From Pontibacterium sp049599735 (lineage in GTDB: Bacteria; Pseudomonadota; Gammaproteobacteria; Pseudomonadales; Balneatricaceae): a DNA stretch of 23,527 nt. Every line of letters begins with the position of its first letter. Position 1 is the stretch's first letter. The position numbers were made by a program, and so were the translations under genes. The stretch lies in contig JBMYOX010000057.1 in the NCBI GenBank assembly GCA_049599735.1, forward strand, positions 1 through 23,527, given 5' to 3'. Below are positions 6,325-15,448 of the stretch, in pieces. The notes under the pieces were generated by a model. It was not told where the DNA came from. It searched no databases and saw only the letters and a program-made list of their open reading frames with translations.

Positions 6325-8297
6325 TACCTGAGCTCGGGCAGTATGCCCTGATTCTTGCGTTGTGTTTGTCTGTGTTGCTGGCGACTGTGCCGATGATAGG
6401 TGCGTCAACAGGTAATGCACTATGGATGGGGTACGCTAAGCCTCTGTCTATAGGTATGTTCCTGTTTTTAATGGTGAGTATTGTCTGTCTGGGCTATGCC
6501 TTTGTAACCGATGATTTTACGGTTAAATATGTCGCAACCAATTCTAATACGGCGCTGCCTTATTACTATAAAGTCAGTGCGATTTGGGGTGGCCATGAAG
6601 GTTCTTTATTACTCTGGGTTGTGATTCTGAGTGGTTGGACTTTTGCGGTTGCCCTGAAAAGTAAAAACCTGCCACAGGATATTGTTGCTCGTGTGCTCGC
6701 GGTGATGGGCATAATTGCTGTTGGTTTTATCCTCTTTACACTCATTACTTCCAGTCCCTTTGAGCGTTATTTGCCCGATGCACCTTCAGAAGGCGGAGAC
6801 CTTAACCCCTTGCTACAGGATATCGGCCTGATCATTCATCCGCCGATGTTATATATGGGTTATGTGGGCTTTTCGGTTGCTTTTGCTTTTGCTATTGCGG
6901 CGTTACTCAGTGGGAAATTGGATGCGGCCTGGGCACGCTGGTCCCGCCCCTGGACGAATGTTGCCTGGGCATTTCTGACACTGGGCATCGGTCTGGGAAG
7001 CTGGTGGGCTTATTATGAATTAGGTTGGGGGGGCTGGTGGTTCTGGGACCCGGTTGAAAACGCATCCTTTATGCCCTGGCTGGTGGGTACGGCGCTGATT
7101 CACAGCCTGGCCGTGACTGAAAAGCGGGGTGTATTTAAAAGCTGGACCGTGCTGCTGGCGATTTTTGCATTTTCCCTCAGTCTGCTGGGAACCTTTTTGG
7201 TACGTTCAGGTGTGTTGACCTCTGTACATGCCTTTGCATCCGACCCTGATCGTGGCTTCTTTATTCTGGCAATGCTGGTGATTGCGATTGGTGGCTCTTT
7301 ATTGCTTTATGCGTTTAAGGCCGCCCATGTTAAAGCCGAGTCCAGTTTTGAACTGGTTTCCCGGGAAACCTTCCTGTTAATCAATAACATCCTGTTGGTG
7401 GTTGTGGCGATGATGGTGCTGTTAGGCACACTTTATCCTCTGCTGATGGATGCATTGCAGTTGGGTAAAATTTCCGTCGGTGCACCTTATTTTAATGCTC
7501 TGTTTATCCCCTTAATGTCCCTGCTGTCTGTGTTTATTGGGGTGGGTGCAATTTCTCGCTGGAAGCGTACGGAGCCCGTTTTTATTCTGAAACAGCTTTG
7601 GCTACCTTTTGTCCTCGCCATTTCAGTGGGTAGCCTGATTACCCTGGTAAGTGATAATACGTTTGAGTGGAAAGTGCTGATGGCGATGATCCTGACGTGC
7701 TGGATATTGTTTTCGGGTTTAAAAGATCTGTATAACCGTGTTGCCGCTAAACGTAATCGCCTGTTTGCCCTGACACGCTTATCACGTAGCTACTATGGCA
7801 TGATGTTGGCGCATATCGGCGTTGCTATTAGCATTGTAGGTATTGCGATGGTGTCTATGTACACTGAAAACCGTGATATGCGAATGCAGCCTGGCGATCA
7901 CCTTTCCTTTAAACATTATGAGTTTGTATTTGAAGGTGCTCGCCATATTCAGGGACCGAACTATGAGTCTGATATGGGGCGTATTCAGGTGCTTAAAGAT
8001 GGCGAGCCTTACACCGTTCTTTATCCGGAAAAGCGCTTTTACAAAGCTCGCGGTAATGTGATGACCGAAGCGGCGATTGATCCTGGCTTATTCCGGGACT
8101 TATATGTGGCAATGGGTGAACCGCTTGAAAACGGTGCCTGGGCTGTGCGTATGCAGTATAAGCCGTTTATTCGCTGGATCTGGCTCGGTGGACTGTTTAT
8201 GACGGCAGGTGGGTTGTTAGCCGCCAGTGATCGTCGCTACCGTAAAAAAAGTAAGTCTTCGGGTCGTGATACGACCGCAGAAACTCAAGCGGCCTGA
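6321..8297 (+). CDS. ccmF: CcmF, cytochrome c heme lyase subunit
   Basis: A 658-residue multi-pass membrane protein that ligates heme from CcmE to apocytochrome c together with CcmH and CcmI. The WWD motif is WGGWWFWD (236-243). His173, His261 and His303 match the conserved E. coli histidine positions, and His498 corresponds to the fourth. A large periplasmic loop lies near 510-620, followed by a last transmembrane helix (about 625-642) and a charged tail. The length is standard. Translation is probably coupled to ccmE through the 4-base overlap. ccmG follows after 12 bases. Confidence 0.98.
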   Translation: MIPELGQYALILALCLSVLLATVPMIGASTGNALWMGYAKPLSIGMFLFLMVSIVCLGYAFVTDDFTVKYVATNSNTALPYYYKVSAIWGGHEGSLLLWVVILSGWTFAVALKSKNLPQDIVARVLAVMGIIAVGFILFTLITSSPFERYLPDAPSEGGDLNPLLQDIGLIIHPPMLYMGYVGFSVAFAFAIAALLSGKLDAAWARWSRPWTNVAWAFLTLGIGLGSWWAYYELGWGGWWFWDPVENASFMPWLVGTALIHSLAVTEKRGVFKSWTVLLAIFAFSLSLLGTFLVRSGVLTSVHAFASDPDRGFFILAMLVIAIGGSLLLYAFKAAHVKAESSFELVSRETFLLINNILLVVVAMMVLLGTLYPLLMDALQLGKISVGAPYFNALFIPLMSLLSVFIGVGAISRWKRTEPVFILKQLWLPFVLAISVGSLITLVSDNTFEWKVLMAMILTCWILFSGLKDLYNRVAAKRNRLFALTRLSRSYYGMMLAHIGVAISIVGIAMVSMYTENRDMRMQPGDHLSFKHYEFVFEGARHIQGPNYESDMGRIQVLKDGEPYTVLYPEKRFYKARGNVMTEAAIDPGLFRDLYVAMGEPLENGAWAVRMQYKPFIRWIWLGGLFMTAGGLLAASDRRYRKKSKSSGRDTTAETQAA

Positions 8298-8309
8298 GGA
8301 GCAGAAAAG

Positions 8310-8852
8310 ATGCGCCGATTTATTGTGTTTGTGCCATTGGCAATCTTTATTGTCTTAGGTTTTTTTCTGTATCAGGGGCTGCAGATTGACCCGACTAAGT
8401 TGCCTTCTGCTCTGATCGATAAGCCGTTACCCACGTTTAAAATCAGCTCGCTTTATGATGAGCAAAAAATGCTAACGGCTGAGGACTTAAAAGGTAAACC
8501 TGCATTAATTAACGTCTGGGCGACCTGGTGTCCATCCTGTAAGGCGGAGCATGCACAGTTAAATCGCATTCGGGAAGAAGGTTATGTGATTTACGGCATT
8601 AACTATAAGGATGAGCGCGGCAAAGCCAAAGAGTGGTTACGTCGTTATCAGGATCCTTATACGCAGAATATCTTTGACGAAAATGGCACTCTGGGATTAG
8701 ATCTGGGTGTCTATGGTGCGCCTGAAACTTATGTTATTGATGCCAGTGGTGTGATCCGTTACAAACATGTGGGCGTTGTGGATGAGAAAATATGGCCGCA
8801 GCTCAGGACGTTATTACAACAACTGGATGTTAAAACCGGAGGCCAGTCATGA
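8310..8852 (+). CDS. ccmG: CcmG/DsbE, thiol:disulfide interchange protein
   Basis: A 180-residue thioredoxin-fold protein anchored by an N-terminal helix (about 4-22), with its domain in the periplasm. It reduces the disulfide of apocytochrome c or CcmH before heme attachment. The active site is WCPSC (73-77), preceded by INVWAT. The conserved GVYGAPETYVID segment near 134-145 contains the cis-Pro region and is typical of CcmG and not of general thioredoxins. A ribosome site GAGGA (8296-8300) overlaps the end of ccmF. It overlaps ccmH by ATGA. Confidence 0.97.
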   Translation: MRRFIVFVPLAIFIVLGFFLYQGLQIDPTKLPSALIDKPLPTFKISSLYDEQKMLTAEDLKGKPALINVWATWCPSCKAEHAQLNRIREEGYVIYGINYKDERGKAKEWLRRYQDPYTQNIFDENGTLGLDLGVYGAPETYVIDASGVIRYKHVGVVDEKIWPQLRTLLQQLDVKTGGQS

Positions 8853-9319
8853 GGTCTCTGGCCTGTCTGTTGTTACTGCTTGTATCCTTTCAAACCTCGG
8901 CCGCGATCAGTGCTTATGAGTTTGATGACGAGGAAACACGTAAACGTTTTCATGTTTTAACTGAAGAATTGCGCTGTCCTAAGTGTCAGAATCAGAACTT
9001 GGCTGATTCCAACTCACCGATTGCAAAAGACTTACGTAATGAAGTTTATCGGATGCTGGATGCTGGTGAAAATGACGGTGAAATTGTCGACTTTATGGTA
9101 GCCCGCTATGGTGAGTTTGTTCTCTATCGCCCCCGTGTCAGTGTTGATACTTATCTGCTTTGGTATGGCCCTTTTGTCTTATTGTTCATCGGTGTGATTG
9201 TTGTGCTTTTGATGACCCGCCGAAAAAAACGGCCTGTGGATGAAGTCTCTTCAAAAACCCTTAACGATACTGAGCGCCAACAATTAAGTTCACTTCTTAA
9301 ACAGGATTCCGAGAAATGA
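8849..9319 (+). CDS. ccmH: CcmH (CcmL type), apocytochrome c thiol oxidoreductase
   Basis: A 156-residue protein with a signal peptide (about 1-19). It has a periplasmic three-helix domain carrying the redox motif LRCPKCQNQ (Cys43 and Cys46), then SNSPIAKDLR. One transmembrane helix follows (about 103-123), then a short basic cytoplasmic tail. It handles apocytochrome CXXCH thiols in the heme ligation complex. This is the short form, with the TPR part encoded separately by ccmI, as in Pseudomonas, unlike the fused E. coli CcmH. It overlaps both neighbours by 4 bases (ATGA). Confidence 0.97.
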   Translation: MRSLACLLLLLVSFQTSAAISAYEFDDEETRKRFHVLTEELRCPKCQNQNLADSNSPIAKDLRNEVYRMLDAGENDGEIVDFMVARYGEFVLYRPRVSVDTYLLWYGPFVLLFIGVIVVLLMTRRKKRPVDEVSSKTLNDTERQQLSSLLKQDSEK

Positions 9320-10575
9320 TGCCATTATGGATCGGCATTGCACTGCTGACGGCGGTGGCAATCAGTTTTGTCTTCTGGCCTTTATTACGGGCGCGTAAAC
9401 ATCAGCAATTACAGCAGGCTGATGATCGACGCGAACAGAATATCGAGATCTTTCGTGATCGGGTCGCTGAGCTTGAAGCTGAGTTGGAAAGCGGTAGCCT
9501 GGAAGTCGATGCATTTGAACAACTTAAACTAGAGTTAGAAAAAAATCTGCTGATTGATGCTGAACAGCCTGAAACAGAGGCAAAACCGCTTAAGTTAACT
9601 ACGGGTACCCTAGTGACCGTATCCCTGATGGCGGTTTTAATTCCGGCACTGGCCTTTGGCTTGTATGCCAAGCTGGGCCGTTCTGTGGATTTGGAGCTTG
9701 CACTTAATAAACCAGTGAATACAGGTGAAAAGCCTGCTCGTAGCCTTGAAGATGCGGTTGCAATGCTGGAAACAGAACTCGCCGAACGACCTGAAAATGC
9801 CGAAGGCTGGTACATGCTGGCGACCACTTATATTGGCATGCAGCGTTATAAAGAAGGCTTGGAGGCGTTTCGTAAGGTGCTGACATTATTGCCGGAAGAT
9901 GCGCCACAGTATCCGGGTGTGATGGGGCAGTATGCCCAGGCTTTATTCTTTTCTAAAGGCGGTAAAATGGATGATGAGGTGAGGGTGCAGGTAGAACGTA
10001 CCCTGACCCTGGAACCTTATGAAATAACCACACTGGGCTTGATGGGTATTGATGCATTTGGGCAACAGAATTATCAGGCCGCGATTGATCATTGGTCTAA
10101 AGGTCTGATTAATGCGGAAGGTAAGGCCGCTGAATCACTGCGCTCGGGTATTGCGTCTGCAACTGCTAAATTAAAAGAACAGGGTATCGAAGTGGTTGCT
10201 GCTCCTGCCCCTGCTCCTGAACTAAAACCGGCTGAAATTCGCCTGCAACTGAGTATCCCTGAGGCCCTGAGAGCAGACTTGTCACCGGATCAGACGGTGT
10301 TTGTTTTTGCACGTCCCGTGGGTGGTCGTATGCCATTGGCCGCATTGCGCTTAACTTTGTCACAGTTGCCGCTGGAGGTTGTGCTGAATGACAGCCTTGC
10401 CATGTCACCACAAGCGAAACTATCCCAGGTTGAAGAAGTGGAAGTGACGGCACGTATCTCTCTGAGCGGGCAGCCGCAAGCCAGTTCCGGTGATTTATTT
10501 GGTACACTAAGCCCTGTAGCTGTACGTGGCGATGGAGTGCCCCTGACAATGGTCATTGATCAGATCGTCGATTAA
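9316..10575 (+). CDS. ccmI: CcmI, apocytochrome c chaperone with TPR domain
   Basis: A 419-residue membrane protein that holds apocytochrome c for heme ligation. It has a first transmembrane helix (about 4-24) and a cytoplasmic leucine-rich coiled-coil loop (about 30-90, rich in Glu/Leu). The second transmembrane helix is at about 97-117. Periplasmic TPR repeats follow (about 145-270, with AEGWYMLATTYIGMQRY), then a C-terminal beta-type domain (about 305-419). There are two adjacent ATG codons. The first (9316) overlaps the ccmH stop. It is the last ccm gene, and 49 bases separate it from zipA with no convincing terminator hairpin, so read-through into zipA is possible. Confidence 0.95.
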   Translation: MMPLWIGIALLTAVAISFVFWPLLRARKHQQLQQADDRREQNIEIFRDRVAELEAELESGSLEVDAFEQLKLELEKNLLIDAEQPETEAKPLKLTTGTLVTVSLMAVLIPALAFGLYAKLGRSVDLELALNKPVNTGEKPARSLEDAVAMLETELAERPENAEGWYMLATTYIGMQRYKEGLEAFRKVLTLLPEDAPQYPGVMGQYAQALFFSKGGKMDDEVRVQVERTLTLEPYEITTLGLMGIDAFGQQNYQAAIDHWSKGLINAEGKAAESLRSGIASATAKLKEQGIEVVAAPAPAPELKPAEIRLQLSIPEALRADLSPDQTVFVFARPVGGRMPLAALRLTLSQLPLEVVLNDSLAMSPQAKLSQVEEVEVTARISLSGQPQASSGDLFGTLSPVAVRGDGVPLTMVIDQIVD

Positions 10576-10624
10576 TTCTATCGTTTGTATACGGTAAATA
10601 GATTAAAGAGGCCGCATTTTACAA

Positions 10625-12106
10625 ATGGAAATCGGATTGCGTGAGTGGCTGGTAATAGGTGGCGTATTACTTATTGTCCTGATTATATTGGACGGTTGGC
10701 GTCGGATGCGAGGAAGCCGCCAGCGTTTACGCATGGATATAGATCCGGCTGCAGCTGACTTGCCTGAAGAACCGGTCAGAACAACTAATCCGGAATTGCC
10801 CAACGGGGGTTCCCGGGTTGTGGATGATCCGCTTTTTGCTGATCTTACATCGCCTGCGGTGACGGAGTCTGAATCGCCACCCGATAGCGTGACTGACCCT
10901 GATTTGCACGGGCATACGGAGCCCGTGCTGAATAAGCGGGTTAAAGAAAAGAGTGTCAGGCCTGCTGAAAGCCTTTCTCCGGTCAGCCCTCTTTTGTTGT
11001 CTGAGAAAACAGGGGGCGCTGGCGAGGATATCGGGTCTGTACGGATTCTATCTGAAGCGGAAGGGCAAAAGGAGGTAGCGGATCCGGCTATTGAAGCCGA
11101 TGACTGGCTACCGGAGTCTGATCCTCTTTCATTGCCTGATGACGAGTGGCAGGGCAGTGCAATTCCGGGATACACCTCTGCCCGGGAGGCTGATGCGGCA
11201 CAAAAAGAGTATGTTGAGGATCTGGAAATAAGCACCGAAGACCTGGCGGCCTTGCAGGCTGATGTTTCTACAGAAAAAGTTGTGCGCCTTACACCGGAAA
11301 TGTCATCTGCCCCGTCAGGTTCGGATCCTGAGCCTTTGTTTCCCGACCCTTATTTTCATATAGCAGCAACCGCTTCGCAGCCAGTTGAAGTTACAGGTGA
11401 GCAGGCAATAAAGCAGGTTATAACAGGTGCAGAAGGGGCTGATGATATTGACCTTGATAAGCCGATACCGCTGAACTTTAATGATGCTGAAATTACAGAA
11501 GTGGTAACAGTTGTGCCACCTGTGCCTGCGAAGGAAGAAGCCTCATCCAGGTCATCAGAACAATCTCCGGCTGAGGTTGTGCTTTCTGAACCGGTTGTTG
11601 ATGCTCTGCCTCAGGTAGCCCCAGCGGAGACTGCACCGGTCGAGTGTGCCTCCCTGGAGAAAACACCGGATCCTGAAAGTGTTTTAGTGATTATGGCGCT
11701 GGCGGCTGAACCCGGCGGTATTCAGGGTGCGCAGTTATTACCTTTAGTTACCGCTTGTGGCATGCGTTATGGTGATATGGATATATTCCATCGCTTTGAA
11801 GACGGCTTACGAGAAGGCGCTTTACAGTTCAGTATGGCTAATGCGTTGAATCCAGGGACTTTTGATATAAAGGCCATGGATCAGATGAGTACCCAGGGCC
11901 TGACATTCTTTATGTCTATGGATGAGCCAAAGGATGTGATGAATGCCTTTGAGTGCATGTTAGCCACGGCTGAAACGGTTGCTAAACATATGGGTGTGGA
12001 ATTACTGGATGAAAACCGTTCAGTGTTAAGGCCCCAGACTAAAGAGCATTATCGTCAGCGTATCCGTGATTTTGAAATGCGTAACCTCTCCCGGCGTGCT
12101 CACTAA
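10625..12106 (+). CDS. zipA: ZipA, FtsZ-binding cell division protein
   Basis: A 493-residue divisome protein that tethers FtsZ to the inner membrane. The N-terminal transmembrane helix (about 7-25) is followed by the basic WRRMRGSRQRL patch, as in pseudomonad ZipA. Residues about 40-345 form a long acidic, Pro/Glu/Asp-rich linker, probably disordered. The FtsZ-binding ZipA_C domain spans about 351-485, with SVLVIMALA, MRYGDMDIFHR and GLTFFMSM. The protein is much longer than the 328-residue E. coli form, entirely because of the linker. The start ATG fits the conserved MEIGLREWL opening. The AGAGG site (10607-10611) is about 13 bases away, which is long, so translation may be modest. Confidence 0.96.
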   Translation: MEIGLREWLVIGGVLLIVLIILDGWRRMRGSRQRLRMDIDPAAADLPEEPVRTTNPELPNGGSRVVDDPLFADLTSPAVTESESPPDSVTDPDLHGHTEPVLNKRVKEKSVRPAESLSPVSPLLLSEKTGGAGEDIGSVRILSEAEGQKEVADPAIEADDWLPESDPLSLPDDEWQGSAIPGYTSAREADAAQKEYVEDLEISTEDLAALQADVSTEKVVRLTPEMSSAPSGSDPEPLFPDPYFHIAATASQPVEVTGEQAIKQVITGAEGADDIDLDKPIPLNFNDAEITEVVTVVPPVPAKEEASSRSSEQSPAEVVLSEPVVDALPQVAPAETAPVECASLEKTPDPESVLVIMALAAEPGGIQGAQLLPLVTACGMRYGDMDIFHRFEDGLREGALQFSMANALNPGTFDIKAMDQMSTQGLTFFMSMDEPKDVMNAFECMLATAETVAKHMGVELLDENRSVLRPQTKEHYRQRIRDFEMRNLSRRAH

Positions 12107-12163
12107 GCCTCAGGCGCGCCTCATTTATCCAGTCGTTTATACAATATAGGTTTAAAGGTACCG

Positions 12164-14530
12164 ATGGGTTCAACGCTGTCTGTAGAGCAGGAAATTCAGT
12201 CGCTGCGTGATCAGTTAAATCATCATAACTACTGTTACTACGTATTGGATGAGCCTGAAGTGCCGGATGCCGAATATGACCGGATTTTTCAGCGGCTGAT
12301 AGTGCTTGAAAAAGAATTTCCTTTGTTGGTCAGTGATGACTCACCTACCCGGCGGGTGGGCGGTGCACCTTTGTCCGCCTTCAAACAAGTCCGGCATGAA
12401 ATGCCAATGCTGTCGCTGGATAACGCCTTTGACGAAGCGGATATGCAGAGCTTTAACCGCCGAATACGCGAACGCTTGTCATTAAGCGATGCTACAGAGG
12501 TTGAGTATGCCTGCGAGCCTAAGCTGGATGGGATAGCAGTCAGCCTGCTGTATGAAAATGGGGTGCTGGTGCGGGGTGCGACCCGAGGTGATGGCCTTAG
12601 TGGCGAAGATATTACGCTTAATGTACGGACAATTCCGACGATTCCTCTACGACTTTCAGGCAGTGATTATCCGCGTAGGCTGGAAGTGCGGGGTGAAATC
12701 TATATGCCACGTCAGGGTTTTGATGCGCTTAATCAGCGGGCGCGTACCGAGGGACTAAAACCGTTTGTAAACCCGCGTAATGCCGCCGCCGGTAGTTTGC
12801 GCCAACTGGACCCCCGTTTGACCGCTCAGCGCCCGCTGGAAATGTGCAGCTACAGTATTGGTATTGTGGAAGAGGGTGTTTTGCCGGTTAAGCATGCCGA
12901 TATTCTGCGCCAGCTAAAGGTTTGGGGCTTTAAACTGAACCCGCTTCTGGATGTTGTATCAGGCACCGAAGGTTGTCTGGCGTATTACGCACGTATTGCC
13001 AGCTTGCGTGAGCAGCTACCTTATGAAATTGATGGGGTTGTATTTAAGGTTAATGACCTGGAACAGCAACAACAACTGGGCTTTATTGCCCGTGCCCCCC
13101 GCTGGGCAATAGCACATAAATTTCCGGCGCAGGAGGAGATCACTCTTGTACGTGATGTGGAGTTTCAGGTCGGGCGTACCGGCGCGGTAACACCCGTTGC
13201 GCGGCTGGAGCCTGTTTTTGTGGGTGGTGTCACTGTATCAAACGCCACCTTGCATAACATGGATGAAATTGCCCGACTGGATGTACGGGTCGGTGACAGT
13301 GTGATTGTACGGCGCGCCGGTGATGTGATTCCCCAAGTAGTTAAAGTGGTGCTTGAGCGTCGCCCTGAGTATACACAGCCAATAGAAATTCCCCATCATT
13401 GCCCGGTTTGTGGCTCGGATGTGGAACGCGTGCACTTGGTTAAGCGCACTAAATCCGGTCAGCAATCCAGTGAAGGCACTGCCTACCGTTGTGTGGGAAG
13501 GCTTTTTTGTCAGGCGCAGCTTCAGCAGGCCATTATTCATTTTGCATCCCGTAAAGCGTTGGAAATTGATGGCCTGGGTGAAAAAATTGTTGAACAGTTA
13601 GTTGCACTGACCTTAATTAAATCACCAGCGGATCTTTACAAACTTCAGCCTGAACAGTTGATGGATCTGGAAGGTTTTGCCGGGCTTTCTGCGCAGAAAC
13701 TCTGCACCGCGATTGCTGACAGTCGTTCTGTTTCGCTGGCCCGTTTTATTTATGGGTTGGGCATTCCTGATGTGGGAGAGGAAACTGCACGGGTGCTGGC
13801 CACTAAACTGGGCTCTTTAGATAAGATCCGCCGGGCGTTGCCGGAGATACTGACGGGGCTGCCGGATATCGGTTTGGAAGTAGCCGGTGAGATTCATCAT
13901 TTTTTTGCCGACACACATAATGCAGACGTGCTGGATGATCTGTTGGCTCAGGGTATTTGCTTTACCGATGAGCGTGGGCTGGCCGCAGATCTCGCCGGTA
14001 GTGTGAGTCTGGCCGGTTTGCTTGAACAGATGGCAATCAGTGGCATAGCTAAAGTCGGTGCGCAGCGATTGGCAGACTATTTTAAAGACTTAGATTCACT
14101 CTTAGCCGCTGATTTTAAGACCCTGGACCAGGTTCCAAAATTATCAGCAAAGGCTATTAATGGACTGATGGATTGTCTCGAAAATGAGGCCTGGAAACAG
14201 CATTTACGTGAGCTTGAAATGCAGTTATTAGAGTTTGGCCTGCACTGGTCCTGCGAGCCGGAAAAATCCGAAGCCAACGTCTTACCGCTGACAGGCAAAA
14301 CCTGGGTGCTGACTGGCACACTAGAGCAGATGACACGTACACAGGCTAAAAACAGCCTGCTTCAACTGGGTGCTAAAGTGAGTGGCAGTGTGTCCAAAAA
14401 TACGGATACCGTGGTGGCAGGTGCCAGTGCGGGCTCTAAATTGACTAAAGCCCAGGCATTGGGAATCAGTGTGCTGGATGAAGTGCAGTTTGTGCAGTTT
14501 CTTAATGATCAGGGCCAAAGCCCGGAGTAA
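12164..14530 (+). CDS. ligA: LigA, NAD-dependent DNA ligase
   Basis: A 788-residue ligase that seals nicks using NAD+. The order is as follows: Ia domain (N-terminus, with HNYCYYVLDEPEVPDAEYDR); nucleotidyltransferase domain with adenylated Lys120 in KLDG; OB fold; four-cysteine zinc finger (Cys413, Cys416, Cys443, Cys449); helix-hairpin-helix domain (around GLGIPDVGEETARVLA); and C-terminal BRCT domain (about 707-780). It is longer than E. coli LigA (671). Part of this is an insertion between the two zinc-finger cysteine pairs that is also usual in Pseudomonas-type LigA. It lies 57 bases after zipA, an arrangement known from pseudomonads, and is followed immediately by a yheU-family gene. 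Confidence 0.98.
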   Translation: MGSTLSVEQEIQSLRDQLNHHNYCYYVLDEPEVPDAEYDRIFQRLIVLEKEFPLLVSDDSPTRRVGGAPLSAFKQVRHEMPMLSLDNAFDEADMQSFNRRIRERLSLSDATEVEYACEPKLDGIAVSLLYENGVLVRGATRGDGLSGEDITLNVRTIPTIPLRLSGSDYPRRLEVRGEIYMPRQGFDALNQRARTEGLKPFVNPRNAAAGSLRQLDPRLTAQRPLEMCSYSIGIVEEGVLPVKHADILRQLKVWGFKLNPLLDVVSGTEGCLAYYARIASLREQLPYEIDGVVFKVNDLEQQQQLGFIARAPRWAIAHKFPAQEEITLVRDVEFQVGRTGAVTPVARLEPVFVGGVTVSNATLHNMDEIARLDVRVGDSVIVRRAGDVIPQVVKVVLERRPEYTQPIEIPHHCPVCGSDVERVHLVKRTKSGQQSSEGTAYRCVGRLFCQAQLQQAIIHFASRKALEIDGLGEKIVEQLVALTLIKSPADLYKLQPEQLMDLEGFAGLSAQKLCTAIADSRSVSLARFIYGLGIPDVGEETARVLATKLGSLDKIRRALPEILTGLPDIGLEVAGEIHHFFADTHNADVLDDLLAQGICFTDERGLAADLAGSVSLAGLLEQMAISGIAKVGAQRLADYFKDLDSLLAADFKTLDQVPKLSAKAINGLMDCLENEAWKQHLRELEMQLLEFGLHWSCEPEKSEANVLPLTGKTWVLTGTLEQMTRTQAKNSLLQLGAKVSGSVSKNTDTVVAGASAGSKLTKAQALGISVLDEVQFVQFLNDQGQSPE

Positions 14531-14533
14531 ATG

Positions 14534-14755
14534 ATGATTGTGCCTTATGATCAGCTCAGCCCTGAAGCATTACAGGGCCTGATTGAAGAGTATGTTACCC
14601 GCGAGGGCACTGACTACGGACATCATGAAGTAGCCATGGAAAGCAAAGTGGCTCAGGTAAGGGCTTTGCTGGTTTCGGGTGAGGCGGTCATTCTGTTCAG
14701 CGAGAGTAAAGGTCTGTGTAATATAGTAGCTAAGCAAATACTGACAGATAACTAA
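14534..14755 (+). CDS. yheU: YheU family (UPF0270) small protein
   Basis: A 73-residue protein matching the YheU/UPF0270 family. The opening IVPYDQLSPEALQGLIEEYV and then REGTDYG correspond to the E. coli YheU pattern, and VAQVRALLVSGEAVILFSES follows. Two ATG codons stand in tandem (14531 and 14534). The GGAG at 14524-14527 is 6 bases from the second but only 3 from the first, so I choose 14534. The function is unknown. It directly follows the ligA stop and is probably cotranscribed. Confidence 0.9.
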   Translation: MIVPYDQLSPEALQGLIEEYVTREGTDYGHHEVAMESKVAQVRALLVSGEAVILFSESKGLCNIVAKQILTDN

Positions 14756-14770
14756 GTTGCGGAGCCGCTT

Positions 14771-15448
14771 ATGGACCAGTTAGAGCAGATTATCAGCCTT
14801 GTCGCTTTGACGATGGGTGTTGGCTGGGCCAGTGGTATCAACCTGTACGCGACTGTGCTGATGCTGGGTGTGTTGTCTAATATGGGGCATATAACGCTGC
14901 CCGCTGAATTGATGGTTGTCGCAGACCCGCTGGTGCTGATGGCCGCTGGCCTTATGTACTGTGTGGAGTTCTTTGCGGATAAAGTGCCGGGTGTTGATAC
15001 CGGCTGGGATGGCCTGCACACGTTTATTCGAATACCTGCCGGTGCGGCGCTGGCGGCAAGTGCAGTGGGTGATCTGGCGCCTGCGGTTGAGATTGCTGCG
15101 GCGCTGGTCGGAGGCAGTCTGGCTGCTGCAAGTCACGCTACCAAAGCAGGAAGTCGGGTTTTGATTAATACATCTCCCGAACCTGTAACCAACTGGGTGG
15201 CATCATTTTCAGAAGATATTCTGGTCTTAGGCGGGCTTTGGACCGCCCTGAATTACCCACTGTATTTCCTGATTGGCCTGGCGATTTTTGTGGTGCTGCT
15301 GATCTGGTTACTACCGAGATTATGGCTGGGTATCAAACGTGTCTTTGCGTTTATCAGTCGTTTATTTGGTGGTGGTCCGGAGAGGAAGATACTCCCCAAC
15401 GCATCGGGCTTAGGTGTTAAGCCCAATGTTCAAGATTCGGGCCGCTAA
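14771..15448 (+). CDS. DUF4126 family membrane protein
   Basis: A 225-residue integral membrane protein with about five or six hydrophobic segments. It opens with LVALTMGVGWASGINLYATV, continues with FFADKVPGVDTGWDGLHTFI, and later has GSLAAASHATKAGSRVLIN. These are features I associate with the DUF4126 family, whose function is unknown. The start ATG 14771 has a GCGGAG ribosome site (14759-14764) with a 6-base spacer. The last 32 bases overlap the convergent CBS-domain gene on the other strand. Confidence 0.85.
   Translation: MDQLEQIISLVALTMGVGWASGINLYATVLMLGVLSNMGHITLPAELMVVADPLVLMAAGLMYCVEFFADKVPGVDTGWDGLHTFIRIPAGAALAASAVGDLAPAVEIAAALVGGSLAAASHATKAGSRVLINTSPEPVTNWVASFSEDILVLGGLWTALNYPLYFLIGLAIFVVLLIWLLPRLWLGIKRVFAFISRLFGGGPERKILPNASGLGVKPNVQDSGR

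Noticed and set aside
12109..12122. GGCGCGCC palindrome between zipA and ligA as a terminator
   Set aside because: The palindrome has no loop room and no T-run, and it is better seen as a chance restriction-type palindrome.
13400..13510. Insertion between the zinc-finger cysteine pairs of LigA as a novel feature
   Set aside because: The same kind of insertion is usual in Pseudomonas-type LigA, and all four cysteines are present, so it is ordinary lineage variation.
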